Source: Planococcus donghaensis (GTDB lineage: Bacteria > Bacillota > Bacilli > Bacillales_A > Planococcaceae). Taken from it: a stretch of DNA of 64,000 nt. Below, one piece after another: positions 27,608 through 37,131 of the stretch; position 1 is the stretch's first letter, and each line of letters opens with the position of its first letter. Made by a program: the position numbers and the translations under genes. The stretch covers positions 2,418,001 to 2,482,000 of the forward strand of contig NZ_CP016543.2 in the NCBI RefSeq assembly GCF_001687665.2. The letters are read 5' to 3'. The notes under the pieces were generated by a model, which made no database searches, was not told the DNA's origin, and saw only the letters and a program-made list of their open reading frames with translations.

Positions 27608-28335
27608 TCTTGTTCCTCCCTGCGTTTAAAAGCAATCGGTTCGTTAACCGGAATGTCTTCTTCATCATTCATTGGCGAAATCGCTCCAAGAACAGGGAGT
27701 CCCAATACATCCGTTACATCTTCTTCTACTCTAATGGTCGTATCTAAATAGCGTAAGATCATAGCAATCGTTGCACCAATAACCAGCCCGACAATTGCGC
27801 TCAGTAAAATATTAAGGGGAGGATTTGGCGACACAGGTGTCTGACTCTCCAGAACAACAGCCGGTGATAAAATGGAAACGTTATCGATATTCATCAATTC
27901 CATAATTTCCGTTTCGAAAACTTCAGCAACCTTATTTGCAATTCCGACAGCTACCGCAGGATCTGGATCTGTTACAAATATATTGAGTAACTGTGAATTT
28001 TCCGCAAAGTCTACATGGACTTTTTCTTTAATTTCTTGATAAGTCATATCCAATTCTAATTGGCTCACTACTTGGTCTAGTATTATGGGGCTTTTAATGA
28101 TTTCGCTATATGTACCCACTAGTTGCAAATCAATATCAATGCTTTGAGAATCGATTGTCGTTTCACTTTGCTTTTGACTGATCAGTAATTGAGTAGATGT
28201 TTGATAAATCGGTGTTAGTACGTAATACGAGATCAATGCCGTAATCACCATAATCGCGATGGTTATAGCCAGTATTAAACGAACCTTATTTTTTAAGATG
28301 CTATAAATTTCACGTAAGCTGATAGTTTCTATCAT
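27601..28335 (-). CDS. Wzz/CapA-type polysaccharide co-polymerase, kinase adaptor
   Basis: The 244-residue protein has two membrane helices (about 18-45 and 180-205) around an extracellular Wzz domain, a proline-rich PVSPNPP before the second helix, and a cytoplasmic tail. It sets polymer chain length and activates the BY-kinase encoded next. AAAGGAGG precedes the ATG. A 197-base gap separates it from the sugar transferase gene and holds a hairpin. Confidence 0.93.
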   Translation of the reverse strand: MIETISLREIYSILKNKVRLILAITIAIMVITALISYYVLTPIYQTSTQLLISQKQSETTIDSQSIDIDLQLVGTYSEIIKSPIILDQVVSQLELDMTYQEIKEKVHVDFAENSQLLNIFVTDPDPAVAVGIANKVAEVFETEIMELMNIDNVSILSPAVVLESQTPVSPNPPLNILLSAIVGLVIGATIAMILRYLDTTIRVEEDVTDVLGLPVLGAISPMNDEEDIPVNEPIAFKRREEQEW

Positions 28336-28419
28336 TTCGCCAAACCTCCTTTCATTCGAACTATATTGAAATAAACACAGACTACTTTTGGCCTAATTTC
28401 TCTTTTAAACCCAGTTATA

Positions 28420-28446
28420 GGACATCAAGGTGATTCCTCGATGTCC
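28420..28446. other. Hairpin without T tract before the wzz-kinase pair
   Basis: GGACATC-AGG and CCT-GATGTCC form an imperfect inverted repeat around a 5-base loop, in the gap between the sugar transferase gene and the wzz-like gene. There is no U tract, so it is not a standard terminator. Processing, mRNA stability or antitermination are possible roles. Confidence 0.6.
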
Positions 28447-28532
28447 CTCAGTTCGAATTTATGAGCAATACGTAACAGCAACACTTTGTAGATTTCTTAA
28501 ACTTGTTTAAAAAACCTTTACATCAGTCGCTA

Positions 28533-29249
28533 TTAATACGCATCTTTTGATCCGAACAGCACTAGAATTGTTTTGCAGATTAACTTAATATCCAATGCCG
28601 TTGTGCGTTTGCGGATATATTCCAAATCCATCTCGACCCATTCTTTAAAGCTTATGTTGCTTCTCCCATTAACTTGCCAAAAACAAGTTAATCCCGGAGT
28701 TACACTTATACGCTGTTTTTCATAATTTGTATATTGTGCAACTTCGTCTGGTAAAGCCGGTCGTGGACCTACAATAGTCATATCGCCATATAGCACATTT
28801 ACCAACTGAGGAAGTTCATCGATACTTGTTTTTCTAATAAATTTCCCGATTTTTGTAATTCTCGGATCGGATTTAATTTTGAATACAGGTCCCGATGCCT
28901 CATTCTGTTGCTGCAAAGCAGCTTTTAAATCTTCTGCGTTACAAACCATAGATCTAAACTTATACATATCAAACATTCTGCCATGTTTACCTACTCTTTT
29001 TTGTTTAAAGAAGATCGGCCCCTTAGGATCTTCTAGTTTAATTAACAGACTGATAATCAGAAATAAGGGAATCAACATAATCAGCCCTACTAATGAACCG
29101 ACAATATCTAAAAAGCGTTTTGTATACAAATAACCATTGCTGGTATTTGTTTTTACACTTTCAAATACCAATTCACTGTATCTTGTTTTCACATTCATCT
29201 TTTCTTTTTCAGGAGCGGATACTGACATTTGAATCACCACTTTCATCAT
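28533..29249 (-). CDS. Initiating sugar transferase (undecaprenyl-phosphate glycosyl-1-phosphate transferase)
   Basis: The 238-residue protein has one hydrophobic segment (about 47-68) and the Bac_transf domain: KFRSMV, TSIDELPQL, MTIVGPRPALP and TPGLTCFWQVNGRS. It starts each repeat unit by moving a sugar-1-phosphate (Glc, Gal or a related residue) from a UDP-sugar onto undecaprenyl phosphate. ATG 29249 is used here; ATG 29228, preceded by GGTGAT, is an alternative. It follows ugd closely. Confidence 0.92.
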   Translation of the reverse strand: MMKVVIQMSVSAPEKEKMNVKTRYSELVFESVKTNTSNGYLYTKRFLDIVGSLVGLIMLIPLFLIISLLIKLEDPKGPIFFKQKRVGKHGRMFDMYKFRSMVCNAEDLKAALQQQNEASGPVFKIKSDPRITKIGKFIRKTSIDELPQLVNVLYGDMTIVGPRPALPDEVAQYTNYEKQRISVTPGLTCFWQVNGRSNISFKEWVEMDLEYIRKRTTALDIKLICKTILVLFGSKDAY

Positions 29250-29265
29250 AAATTCCTGTTACTTA

Positions 29266-30591
29266 TTAAATGGGAGTTACTTCGATCTGTTTGGCTGCAA
29301 CCGGTCTACCGATTGAACGATATTCAATCCCGTGCGTTTCCATGTCTTTTACTAAGAAGCAATTTCGCCCATCAATAACAAGCGGAGTTTTCATTTTATT
29401 AAATACGGTGAGCTCTACATTTTTAATCTCATCCCAGTCAGTTAAGATTAATGCAGCATCACTATTTTCGATCGCTTCTGCTATAGAGTCAGCATATTGT
29501 ACAAGTGGGTTGAGAGTGGATTTCGCATTATCCATCGCGATTGGATCATAAGCAACAACCTCTGCTCCTTGCTTGATCAATTCTTCTGTCACTAATATAG
29601 AAGCAGATTCGCGTAAGTCATCTGTATTGGGCTTAAAAGCTAGTCCTAAAACCGCAATTTTTTTACCAGAAATATCGGGAATGCAGTCATTTAACTTTCG
29701 TATGATGATACCTTGCTGCTTTTTATTGACGTTTACTACGCCTTTTAGCAGTTCAAACTCGTATGCAACATTTCCCGCGATTTGGATGAGGGCTTTTGTG
29801 TCTTTCGGAAAACACGATCCTCCATAGCCAATACCAGCTTTTAAAAACTGACTGCCAATTCGTTGATCTAATCCCATACCTGTTGAAACATTTTCGATAT
29901 TCGCACCAAGCAATTCGCAAATATTAGATATTTCATTGATAAAACTAATTTTTGTTGCTAAAAAAGCATTTGATGCGTACTTAATCATTTCAGCGCTTTT
30001 AATATCTGTTTTGAAAATGGGGACATTAAATGGTTGATTGATTTTTTCGATAACGTTAAATGCATGTTCACTATCTGCTCCAATAACAATACGATCTCCA
30101 TGAAACGAATCGTGAATAGCAGATCCTTCTTTTAAAAACTCCGGATTAGACACAACGTCAACCTTCAAATCGCTTGATAAGTGGGCGTCAATAATGCCTT
30201 TAATCATTTCGTTTGTCCCTACAGGCACGGTACTTTTTGTAACCACAATGACATCTTGTTCGATGCAGTCAACAATATTTTCTGCAGCTTGGATAACAAA
30301 AGACAATTCAGCAGAGCCATCTTTGTTTTCTGGCGTTCCTACAGCAATATAAATGACCTCCGCTTGTTGAAGACCTTCTCGGTGATCACTTGTAAAATTC
30401 AAGCGCTGTGCGTTAATATTTTTTGTCATTAGTTCACTTAAACCCGGCTCATAAATAGGGGATATTCCTTTTTGCATTTTTGCTACTTTATCTTTATTGA
30501 TATCAATACAAACTACGTGATGCCCAATTTCAGATAAACTCACACCGGTTACTAATCCGACATATCCCGTTCCGATTACAGCTATTTTCAT
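29266..30591 (-). CDS. ugd: UDP-glucose 6-dehydrogenase
   Basis: The 441-residue enzyme oxidises UDP-glucose to UDP-glucuronate with two NAD+. It has IGTGYVGLVTG (6-16), the catalytic Cys260 in GYGGSCFPKD, and GLAFKPNTDDLRES in the C-terminal UDP-binding domain. It lies between galU, which supplies UDP-glucose, and the initiating transferase. This indicates a uronic acid in the polymer. The BY-kinase downstream may control its activity, as known for Ugd of Bacillus. Confidence 0.96.
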   Translation of the reverse strand: MKIAVIGTGYVGLVTGVSLSEIGHHVVCIDINKDKVAKMQKGISPIYEPGLSELMTKNINAQRLNFTSDHREGLQQAEVIYIAVGTPENKDGSAELSFVIQAAENIVDCIEQDVIVVTKSTVPVGTNEMIKGIIDAHLSSDLKVDVVSNPEFLKEGSAIHDSFHGDRIVIGADSEHAFNVIEKINQPFNVPIFKTDIKSAEMIKYASNAFLATKISFINEISNICELLGANIENVSTGMGLDQRIGSQFLKAGIGYGGSCFPKDTKALIQIAGNVAYEFELLKGVVNVNKKQQGIIIRKLNDCIPDISGKKIAVLGLAFKPNTDDLRESASILVTEELIKQGAEVVAYDPIAMDNAKSTLNPLVQYADSIAEAIENSDAALILTDWDEIKNVELTVFNKMKTPLVIDGRNCFLVKDMETHGIEYRSIGRPVAAKQIEVTPI

Positions 30592-30608
30592 ACCGATGCC
30601 CCCTCCGG

Positions 30609-31496
30609 CTAGTATAATGATGCAGCTGATTTTTCAGCCATCAATTCTTTAATGATGTTCTCTACATCTTGTCCGAACTCGGGGCTATCTAGTGCGAACT
30701 CAATAGTTGTTCGCAAGAACCCAAGCATCTCACCTACGTCATAACGTTTGCCTTCAAAATCATAAGCAAAAACATTTTGAACTTCATTAAGCTTTTGGAT
30801 GGCATCTGTCAGTTGAATTTCTCCACCTGCACCTGCACTTTGGTTGCCTAAAAAATCGAATATTTCAGGATCTAAAATGTAACGTCCCATAATCGCCAAG
30901 TTTGAAGGAGCAGTCCCAGGCTTTGGTTTTTCTACAAAATTACTAACCTCATAACAGCGTCCATCTACCGCGCTTGGTTCGATAATGCCGTAACGGTGAG
31001 TTTCGTGGTCAGGAACTTGCTGGACCCCAATAATAGATGATTGCATTTTGTCATATTGATCGATTAATTGTTTTAAGCAGGGTTTTTCAGCTTTGACAAT
31101 ATCATCCCCTAGCAGTACCGCAAAAGGTTCATTGCCGATAAACTTCCGTGCACTCCAAACCGCATGTCCCAAGCCTTTTGGTTCTTTTTGTCGAATATAA
31201 TGAATTTCAACATTCGAGGTGTGCTGAACTTTTTCAAGAAGTTCAAACTTACCTTTTTTAAATAAGTTGTCTTCTAGCTCAAAGTTCTTATCAAAATGAT
31301 CTTCTATAGCTCGTTTGCCTTTTCCCGTAACAATAATGATGTCTTCGATACCAGAAGCGATCGCTTCTTCAACAATGTATTGAATTGTTGGTTTATCTAC
31401 AATTGGTAACATCTCTTTCGGCATCGCTTTTGTTACCGGAAGAAATCGCGTGCCGAGACCTGCTGCTGGAATGATTGCCTTTGTGACTTTTTTCAT
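30609..31496 (-). CDS. galU: UTP--glucose-1-phosphate uridylyltransferase GalU, copy 1
   Basis: ATG 31496 starts the conserved [17 protein letters not shown] block; the frame extends to 31568 without support. The 295-residue enzyme makes UDP-glucose, feeding the adjacent ugd. Motifs are [20 protein letters not shown], the [14 protein letters not shown] segment, LLGDDIV and FVEKPKPG. A close paralog is encoded at 60114-60995, almost identical over the first 60 residues, and probably serves another pool or growth state. Confidence 0.95.
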   Translation of the reverse strand: MKKVTKAIIPAAGLGTRFLPVTKAMPKEMLPIVDKPTIQYIVEEAIASGIEDIIIVTGKGKRAIEDHFDKNFELEDNLFKKGKFELLEKVQHTSNVEIHYIRQKEPKGLGHAVWSARKFIGNEPFAVLLGDDIVKAEKPCLKQLIDQYDKMQSSIIGVQQVPDHETHRYGIIEPSAVDGRCYEVSNFVEKPKPGTAPSNLAIMGRYILDPEIFDFLGNQSAGAGGEIQLTDAIQKLNEVQNVFAYDFEGKRYDVGEMLGFLRTTIEFALDSPEFGQDVENIIKELMAEKSAASLY

Positions 31497-31762
31497 CGGA
31501 GTACCCACCCGCCTTTCAATTTTTGCAAAACTACATTTTTTATTTTGAATGGGTACTAAACGCGCCATTTTAAGATTCTTTTTTCATATAGCCCGTTAAA
31601 TATTGCCCCATTGTAACATCGATAGTCCCTGAAGAGAAGTTTATTTATACTAAATTTTCAATAAACTCATTAAAAATAGTTTTATTTACCTACTAATATG
31701 GATAAAAAAATAATATTAATAGCTATTTTCATTTTTAAATATTCTGATAATTCAAGGCAGTT

Positions 31763-32716
31763 TTAAGTATGCGAAACAATCATTTCGAGATTTCCATCAA
31801 CAAAGTATTCACCAATCGTGGCCGGAACGATGAAATTATCACCCTTTTTCACTGTCGAAACACTTTCTTTTGTCACAATTTGACCCATTCCATTAATCAC
31901 ACTCACTAACAAGAAGCCTGTGGTTAACGGAACCTGAGCTCTACCTGCAAGCTTCCAGTGATAGACCGTGAAATATTCGCCTTCAATCAATCTTGTAGAT
32001 TCAAGGTTTTTCAATCGCTCTTTCAAGTTATCTTGCATTATTTGTTTATGGGGGCAAGTCATTACTGCCATCGCTTGCTCTAAGTGCAACTCACGCTTTT
32101 TGCCCTCTTGATCCACTCGATCATAATCATAAAGTCGGAATGTAATATCGGAACTTTGTTGGGTTTCTAATATCACTATCCCTTTTCCAATAGAGTGTAC
32201 CGTTCCACTTGGAACGTAAACAAAATCTCCTTTTTTCACTTTAAGACTTTGAAATAACTTACTCCACTCCCCACGGCCCACTAGTTGCTGAAATTCTTCT
32301 CTTGATTGAGCCTGATGGCCGATAATAATTTCAGCATCTTCTTCACAATCCAAAATATACCAGCATTCCGTTTTGCCACATGGCTTATGAATAGATTCAT
32401 CGGCGTAATGATCGTCCGGATGTACTTGAACAGACAATTGATCGTTTGCATCAAGTATTTTTACTAGGAGCGGAAATTCTCTATCCGTTATATCAAAACC
32501 AAATAACTGAGGATATTTCCACCATACTTCCGATAATTTTTCCCCTTTTAATTCGCCATTCATGATAATAGAAGGTCCATTTTCGTGAGCCGATATAACC
32601 CACGCTTCACCAGTCGTTTGTGACGGAATATCATAATTGAACATTTCTTGCAGCTTACCGCCGCCCCAAATTCGCTCTTGGAAAACTGGCTTTAAAAAAA
32701 CTGGTTCCTTATACAT
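31763..32716 (-). CDS. manA: Mannose-6-phosphate isomerase, class I
   Basis: ATG 32716 with GGGGGAAG upstream gives a 317-residue protein, the normal Firmicutes length; the longer frame to 32833 overlaps manC. The Zn-binding cupin has QVHPDD, KTECWY and VPSGTVHSIG. It interconverts fructose 6-phosphate and mannose 6-phosphate, supplying the GDP-mannose branch with manC upstream. A phosphomannomutase is not encoded nearby. Confidence 0.93.
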   Translation of the reverse strand: MYKEPVFLKPVFQERIWGGGKLQEMFNYDIPSQTTGEAWVISAHENGPSIIMNGELKGEKLSEVWWKYPQLFGFDITDREFPLLVKILDANDQLSVQVHPDDHYADESIHKPCGKTECWYILDCEEDAEIIIGHQAQSREEFQQLVGRGEWSKLFQSLKVKKGDFVYVPSGTVHSIGKGIVILETQQSSDITFRLYDYDRVDQEGKKRELHLEQAMAVMTCPHKQIMQDNLKERLKNLESTRLIEGEYFTVYHWKLAGRAQVPLTTGFLLVSVINGMGQIVTKESVSTVKKGDNFIVPATIGEYFVDGNLEMIVSHT

Positions 32717-32778
32717 GAGACTTCCCCCCATCATAGAAATAACAAGTTGTTCCTCTTGCGCTAATTCCTTCGCCCAAA

Positions 32779-34164
32779 TCAACCGTAGCGAGCAGTCAGT
32801 TTTACTTTGCAAATTTCTTCGATCTCTTCCCACTCATTTGACGTACGGAAAATATCTTCTTCAATCAATTCACTGCCCGTTTGCACTTCAATAATCTCCA
32901 TATCGGTTGTGGCTTTTAAGGTGTGCTTTGCACCTAATGGAATATGGATGACATCACCCGTTCTAACATGGCTCAGTTGATCATTAAAAACAAAAATCCC
33001 TTCACCTTTAACGATTGTCCAAACTTCACTCCGCTTGTAATGCATTTGGTAACTAAGATTTTTTCCAGCAGTTATACCTAATCGCTTTATAAGAACTTCA
33101 TTACCTTCAGCGTAACGTGTATATTCCAATACACGATACCAGCCCCATCTACGCTCTTCGTACATTGGGCGACTATTAAAACCATCAACATACTCTTTCA
33201 CTTTCGTACTAGCATCTTTATCTGTCACTAATATTCCATCCGGACTAGCGGCAACCACTACATTGTCCAAGCCAAGCAAAGTAATCGGAATATCGAGTTC
33301 ATTCACAATATGTGAATTTTGCACCCCTTTACCAATAACACCTTTTCCTGTTACTTGAACGGCCATTTCATCCGTCAACGTATTCCATGTCCCTAAATCT
33401 TTCCAGTATCCGTCATAAGGTAATGAAACGATGTGATCTGTCTGTTCGACCACTTCATAATCAAAACTGTTTTTCGGAAGTTTATGATAATTTCTCAGCA
33501 ATTGAGAATATTCAACAGGCACTCCTCTGTCTTTAAGCAAATCGATTATATAACCTAATTTGAAAGCAAAAACACCGCAATTCCAAAGCGCATTTTGCTC
33601 GATTAACTCTTCTGCTTGTTCTTCTGTTGGCTTTTCTTTAAAGTAGTCAACTGTTAAATAAGTGTTTTCGGTATTGTTTTTCGGAATAATATAACCGTAT
33701 TTCGCAGAAGGATACGTAGGTTTTACTCCCATTAGCGCCAAGTCTGCTCCAGAAGCTACTAAAGCTTCTTCCAAATCTTGAACACGATTGAAGAAACGAT
33801 TCTCAACATAAGGATCTACCGGCAACATACCTACAACTTCATTGACATCGCACTTTTGAACGGAATAAAGATAAACAGCTGCCAAAGCAATCGCCGGAAA
33901 CGTATCACGTCTTTCTGGTTCAGTAACAACATGTACTTCTTGCCCTAATTGGGTTTTAATCATATCCACTTGCGAACTACTAGTGGCAATGATGGAATTT
34001 CCCGCCATTCCAGTTTCTTCGATTTGCTTCCATACACGCTGAACCATCGAAACCTTATTGCCATCCTCATCACTTAATACTTTAAGAAATTGTTTTGAAC
34101 GCGCGTCATTCGAAAGTGGCCATAGGCGTTTCCCTGATCCTCCTGATAATAAAACCAATCTCAT
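32779..34164 (-). CDS. manC: Mannose-1-phosphate guanylyltransferase with C-terminal cupin (ManC type)
   Basis: The 461-residue protein has an N-terminal nucleotidyltransferase domain with LLSGGSGKRLWPLS (4-17), RSKQFLKV and FKEKP, and a C-terminal mannose-6-phosphate isomerase II-type cupin (about 350-445, YQMHYKRSEVWTIV). It makes GDP-mannose from mannose 1-phosphate and GTP, the substrate of Gmd in the same locus. It leads the transcription unit running to ugd, with a good promoter about 160 bases upstream. Confidence 0.94.
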   Translation of the reverse strand: MRLVLLSGGSGKRLWPLSNDARSKQFLKVLSDEDGNKVSMVQRVWKQIEETGMAGNSIIATSSSQVDMIKTQLGQEVHVVTEPERRDTFPAIALAAVYLYSVQKCDVNEVVGMLPVDPYVENRFFNRVQDLEEALVASGADLALMGVKPTYPSAKYGYIIPKNNTENTYLTVDYFKEKPTEEQAEELIEQNALWNCGVFAFKLGYIIDLLKDRGVPVEYSQLLRNYHKLPKNSFDYEVVEQTDHIVSLPYDGYWKDLGTWNTLTDEMAVQVTGKGVIGKGVQNSHIVNELDIPITLLGLDNVVVAASPDGILVTDKDASTKVKEYVDGFNSRPMYEERRWGWYRVLEYTRYAEGNEVLIKRLGITAGKNLSYQMHYKRSEVWTIVKGEGIFVFNDQLSHVRTGDVIHIPLGAKHTLKATTDMEIIEVQTGSELIEEDIFRTSNEWEEIEEICKVKLTARYG

Positions 34165-34324
34165 ATTACGTCCTCCTCCTCGCTATACGCTTCTACCCGA
34201 GCAATAATAGTAATGATTACTAAGTCCTATTAATTACTCACCCGATATGCTTTATAGGTAATTTATATCTGAAAAACAAACTAAGTAACCAGTTAATCCG
34301 GCTAATCTACAACTGTATGACCTC

Positions 34325-34353
34325 ATTATATATATAAATACCTAATATTTCAA
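34325..34353 (-). promoter_or_regulatory. Sigma-A-type promoter of manC
   Basis: On the minus strand TTGAAA (34348-34353), 17-base spacer, TATAAT (34325-34330). The predicted transcript starts near 34318. A 7-bp-arm palindrome TTTCTAA-TTTA-TTAGAAA (34360-34377) sits directly upstream and could bind a regulator. Confidence 0.72.
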
Positions 34354-34542
34354 TCTAATTTTCTAATTTATTAGAAATATCAGATATATTTGCCTATTAG
34401 GTGTCCCGAACATTGTTAAATCAACGATTTATAAGTTATTTTATTTTTCTTTTTTTTTAGAAATTTAATACATTTTTAAAAAATAACTAGATTCTCACCT
34501 TCTATTAGATTTTTTTTGCCAATTACTTGAAGATAAACAGCC

Positions 34543-34577
34543 ATAAAAAAACAGACCTACAAAATCGTAGGCCTGTT
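34543..34577 (-). terminator. Terminator of the GT4 (WbuB-like) gene
   Basis: AACAGGCCTAC pairs with GTAGGTCTGTT on the minus strand around a 6-base loop, followed by seven T residues. Confidence 0.9.
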
Positions 34578-34587
34578 GTGGAAACAA

Positions 34588-35898
34588 TTATTTATTTTTA
34601 TGAACCACTCTTTCATATTGTTCTAAAGAATTAGTTACTCCTGGCTGGGAATGATCTGCCACTGTTTGCAATACGTGACGGTATTTGTTGATAGAAGTAT
34701 CTCTTGTTAAATTTTTTTCAAGATAAGAACGTCCTCTTAAGCCCATCGCCTTTAGCTCGTCTCTGTCCAAACTCTTTAAATAATCAATCGCATGAACCAC
34801 CCCTTGGTAATTTTGAGGTTCGATCACAACGCCCGCTCCACTTTCAAAAATTAAGCGTTGCACTTCGCTTCCTTCTTCTAAAACTCCAAGAACCGGCTTT
34901 CCAGCAGCCATAACTCCATAGATTTTGCTCGGCACCGAGACTCCTTTAATCCCTTTTTGGTTAACAACTAAATGAACATCAGCTGCATTTAAGGAATACT
35001 TAAGAAATTCTTTTGGTTGATACGGTAGAAACTTAACGTTTTCCAGCTTATTTTCTGTTGCGTATGTTTGAATGCGCTGTTTTACGGCGCCTTCCCCGAT
35101 AAATAAAAAGACGATATCCGGCTGATCTACAAATTCTTTTGCCACTTGTATTAAATTTTCTAAATCATAGTACAACCCTAGATTTCCTGAATACATGACA
35201 ATAAATTTATCTTGTAGCTCGTGCGCCTCTAAAAACTCACGGATTTCGGGCTCGTTTTTTTCCAGGGGGACAATTGCCTCTTCATCTGTCCAATTACTGA
35301 TGACCGTATGTTCCGGTACTTTTCCGCCCTCAAAACGTCTTCTTAAGGTTTCTGCCATATCTTCCCCGACCACCAACACTTGATCCGCGTAACTGCAGTT
35401 TAATTTATCAATCGCTTTAGCAATTTTAAAGACGGTTTGGTTATTGGTATAAGCCACTGCTTGCGCTTGTTCAGGATTAAAGTCATGAATGCTATAAACA
35501 TGTCGTGAGCGTTTTAGCAGTTTACCGATGGTTCCGATCAACCCGCCCAATACAGGCGGCTGAGAAATCGTAAAAATAACATCTGTCCCTTTTTCTTTAA
35601 GCAAAGCAATGTTTGCTAACAAAAAATAAGAAGAGATGTATTTAATCCGACTAATTTTTGAGTTTTTGTTTACTTCGGGCAGCTTGATCCGAACTACTTT
35701 TATATTTTCTACAGAACCTTCTTCAAAAAGCTTATGGCTGCCATGATTTTCTCCTGCATATCCTGGTTGTGCCGCAATAACTGTAATTACGAAATCCTGT
35801 TGAAGATATTTAGTTAGTTCAGTCATCAATTGGCTTGTTGCTGCAAGATCCGGATAGAAGTAATTAATAACAAAGGTAATTTTTCTTTTGCGTATCAT
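34588..35898 (-). CDS. Glycosyltransferase family 4 (WbuB-like)
   Basis: ATG 35898 follows AAGGAAGGG and starts the conserved MIRKRKITFVINYFYPD block. The 436-residue GT-B enzyme has YFYPDLAATSQL near the nucleotide cleft, a glycosyltransferase 4-like N-domain, MYSGNLGLYYDLENLI, and VPSKIYGVMAAGKPVLG near the sugar-nucleotide site. WbuB-type enzymes transfer fucosamine or other aminosugars in O-antigens; the donor here is not readable. It is the last gene of the fcl-led unit, followed by a terminator. Confidence 0.88.
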   Translation of the reverse strand: MIRKRKITFVINYFYPDLAATSQLMTELTKYLQQDFVITVIAAQPGYAGENHGSHKLFEEGSVENIKVVRIKLPEVNKNSKISRIKYISSYFLLANIALLKEKGTDVIFTISQPPVLGGLIGTIGKLLKRSRHVYSIHDFNPEQAQAVAYTNNQTVFKIAKAIDKLNCSYADQVLVVGEDMAETLRRRFEGGKVPEHTVISNWTDEEAIVPLEKNEPEIREFLEAHELQDKFIVMYSGNLGLYYDLENLIQVAKEFVDQPDIVFLFIGEGAVKQRIQTYATENKLENVKFLPYQPKEFLKYSLNAADVHLVVNQKGIKGVSVPSKIYGVMAAGKPVLGVLEEGSEVQRLIFESGAGVVIEPQNYQGVVHAIDYLKSLDRDELKAMGLRGRSYLEKNLTRDTSINKYRHVLQTVADHSQPGVTNSLEQYERVVHKNK

Positions 35899-35945
35899 CT
35901 GACCCTTCCTTTCCTTAAAAGCACGCAACAAACTCGTTGCCTTAC

Positions 35946-37055
35946 TTATAGTTCATCAAAAATAGACACTAACCGTTCAGTGTATTTATCTTCCGTATAT
36001 AATTCTTCAAATGTATTGCGGCTCACCCGTCCAAGGCGCATACGCTCTGCGTCATTAGTCACCAAGTCTTTTATCGCAGCTTTGACTCCTTCTACTGTCG
36101 GTTCAATCACTAGACCACAGTCTTTGATCAATTCCGCAATAATTCCTCGATCAGAAGAAATAATCGGCAACCCTGCAGCCATTCCTTCGATAATAGACAT
36201 AGGTTGACCTTCTACTTTATATTTTGTCGGTAGTGCCATCATATCTGATTCGAGGAAAAAGCGTTTTTTCTCTTCCCCTTGTTTCAATCCGTGATATTGA
36301 ATCAAATGATCCACTTCATTCTCTGCGATATAATGTTTAACTTCTTGAAATTCATCTTCGTTTTGAATTCCCCCAACCAAATCCAAGCGCAAATTATGCC
36401 CTTCTTGAATTAGCGCAGTAGTCGCTTTAATCAATTCAATATACCCTTTTTCAAACATAAGATTACTTAAATACAAAAGAGAGACCGGTCCTTTTTTCTT
36501 TCCTTGACCTACTTCATTTTTCAATATAAAGTCCGCAGGAATTCCATTGGATACTACTTCCACATGTTTGACATAACCACGGTAATTTGGTGTTAGTTTC
36601 TCACCTAACACAATTCCCACATCGATTTTCCGCAACGAATGAACGATAAATTTACGTGCAATTCCAGTAGTAGCATCAATGGTCCCCCCTAAGTTATTGC
36701 CATGTAAATGACTGACCACTTTACCACGCCCTAAAATTTTACACGCTTGAATCATCACACAATCACGCAACAACCCCATTTTTGTTTGCGATATGGAAAT
36801 ATACAAAATTGGATTTTTCATGCGCAAGGCTAAAAAACCCGCATAAAGAATCGCTAACGAATCTTGCAGTAATTTATCAAAAGATAACGCACCCGGATGT
36901 TCAAAATCTTTTTTACTTAAATTGATTTTTTTCACGTGATATTGTTGGTGAAGTTTTTCGGAATTATATAAAGATTGAAGAGCGATACTTTCCCCTAATA
37001 TCGGAGGAGGCAAGGGCCCAACAAATATCAAATTCCCCTTATTTGTCCCAGTCAT
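35946..37055 (-). CDS. Glycosyltransferase family 4
   Basis: The 369-residue GT-B glycosyltransferase has FVGPLPPPILGESIA at the N-terminus, LLYLSNLMFEKGYIELI in the middle and the GT1/GT4 signature GQPMSIIEGMAAGLPIISSD near residue 295. It should add one sugar of the repeat unit from a nucleotide sugar at the inner membrane face. It lies between the polymerase and the WbuB-like gene, in the same unit. Confidence 0.88.
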   Translation of the reverse strand: MTGTNKGNLIFVGPLPPPILGESIALQSLYNSEKLHQQYHVKKINLSKKDFEHPGALSFDKLLQDSLAILYAGFLALRMKNPILYISISQTKMGLLRDCVMIQACKILGRGKVVSHLHGNNLGGTIDATTGIARKFIVHSLRKIDVGIVLGEKLTPNYRGYVKHVEVVSNGIPADFILKNEVGQGKKKGPVSLLYLSNLMFEKGYIELIKATTALIQEGHNLRLDLVGGIQNEDEFQEVKHYIAENEVDHLIQYHGLKQGEEKKRFFLESDMMALPTKYKVEGQPMSIIEGMAAGLPIISSDRGIIAELIKDCGLVIEPTVEGVKAAIKDLVTNDAERMRLGRVSRNTFEELYTEDKYTERLVSIFDEL

Positions 37056-37131
37056 GCTAAAGCACCTCTCTTATAAATGACATCAACTCACCTAACAGCA
37101 TATTTCAGCAAGCATTGTACTTTAAAATCAT

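Larger units (their letters stand above)
34165..34587. other. AT-rich intergenic region upstream of manC
   Basis: About 420 bases without a gene. It contains the terminator of the GT4 gene, the manC promoter and a palindrome TTTCTAATTTATTAGAAA at 34360-34377 just upstream of the -35 box. The leader between the promoter and manC (about 150 bases) shows no riboswitch I recognise. Confidence 0.6.

Noticed and set aside
32717..32833. Longer N-terminus for manA overlapping manC
   Set aside because: The extra codons read through the manC 3' end, and ATG 32716 has a good ribosome site and matches the family start.
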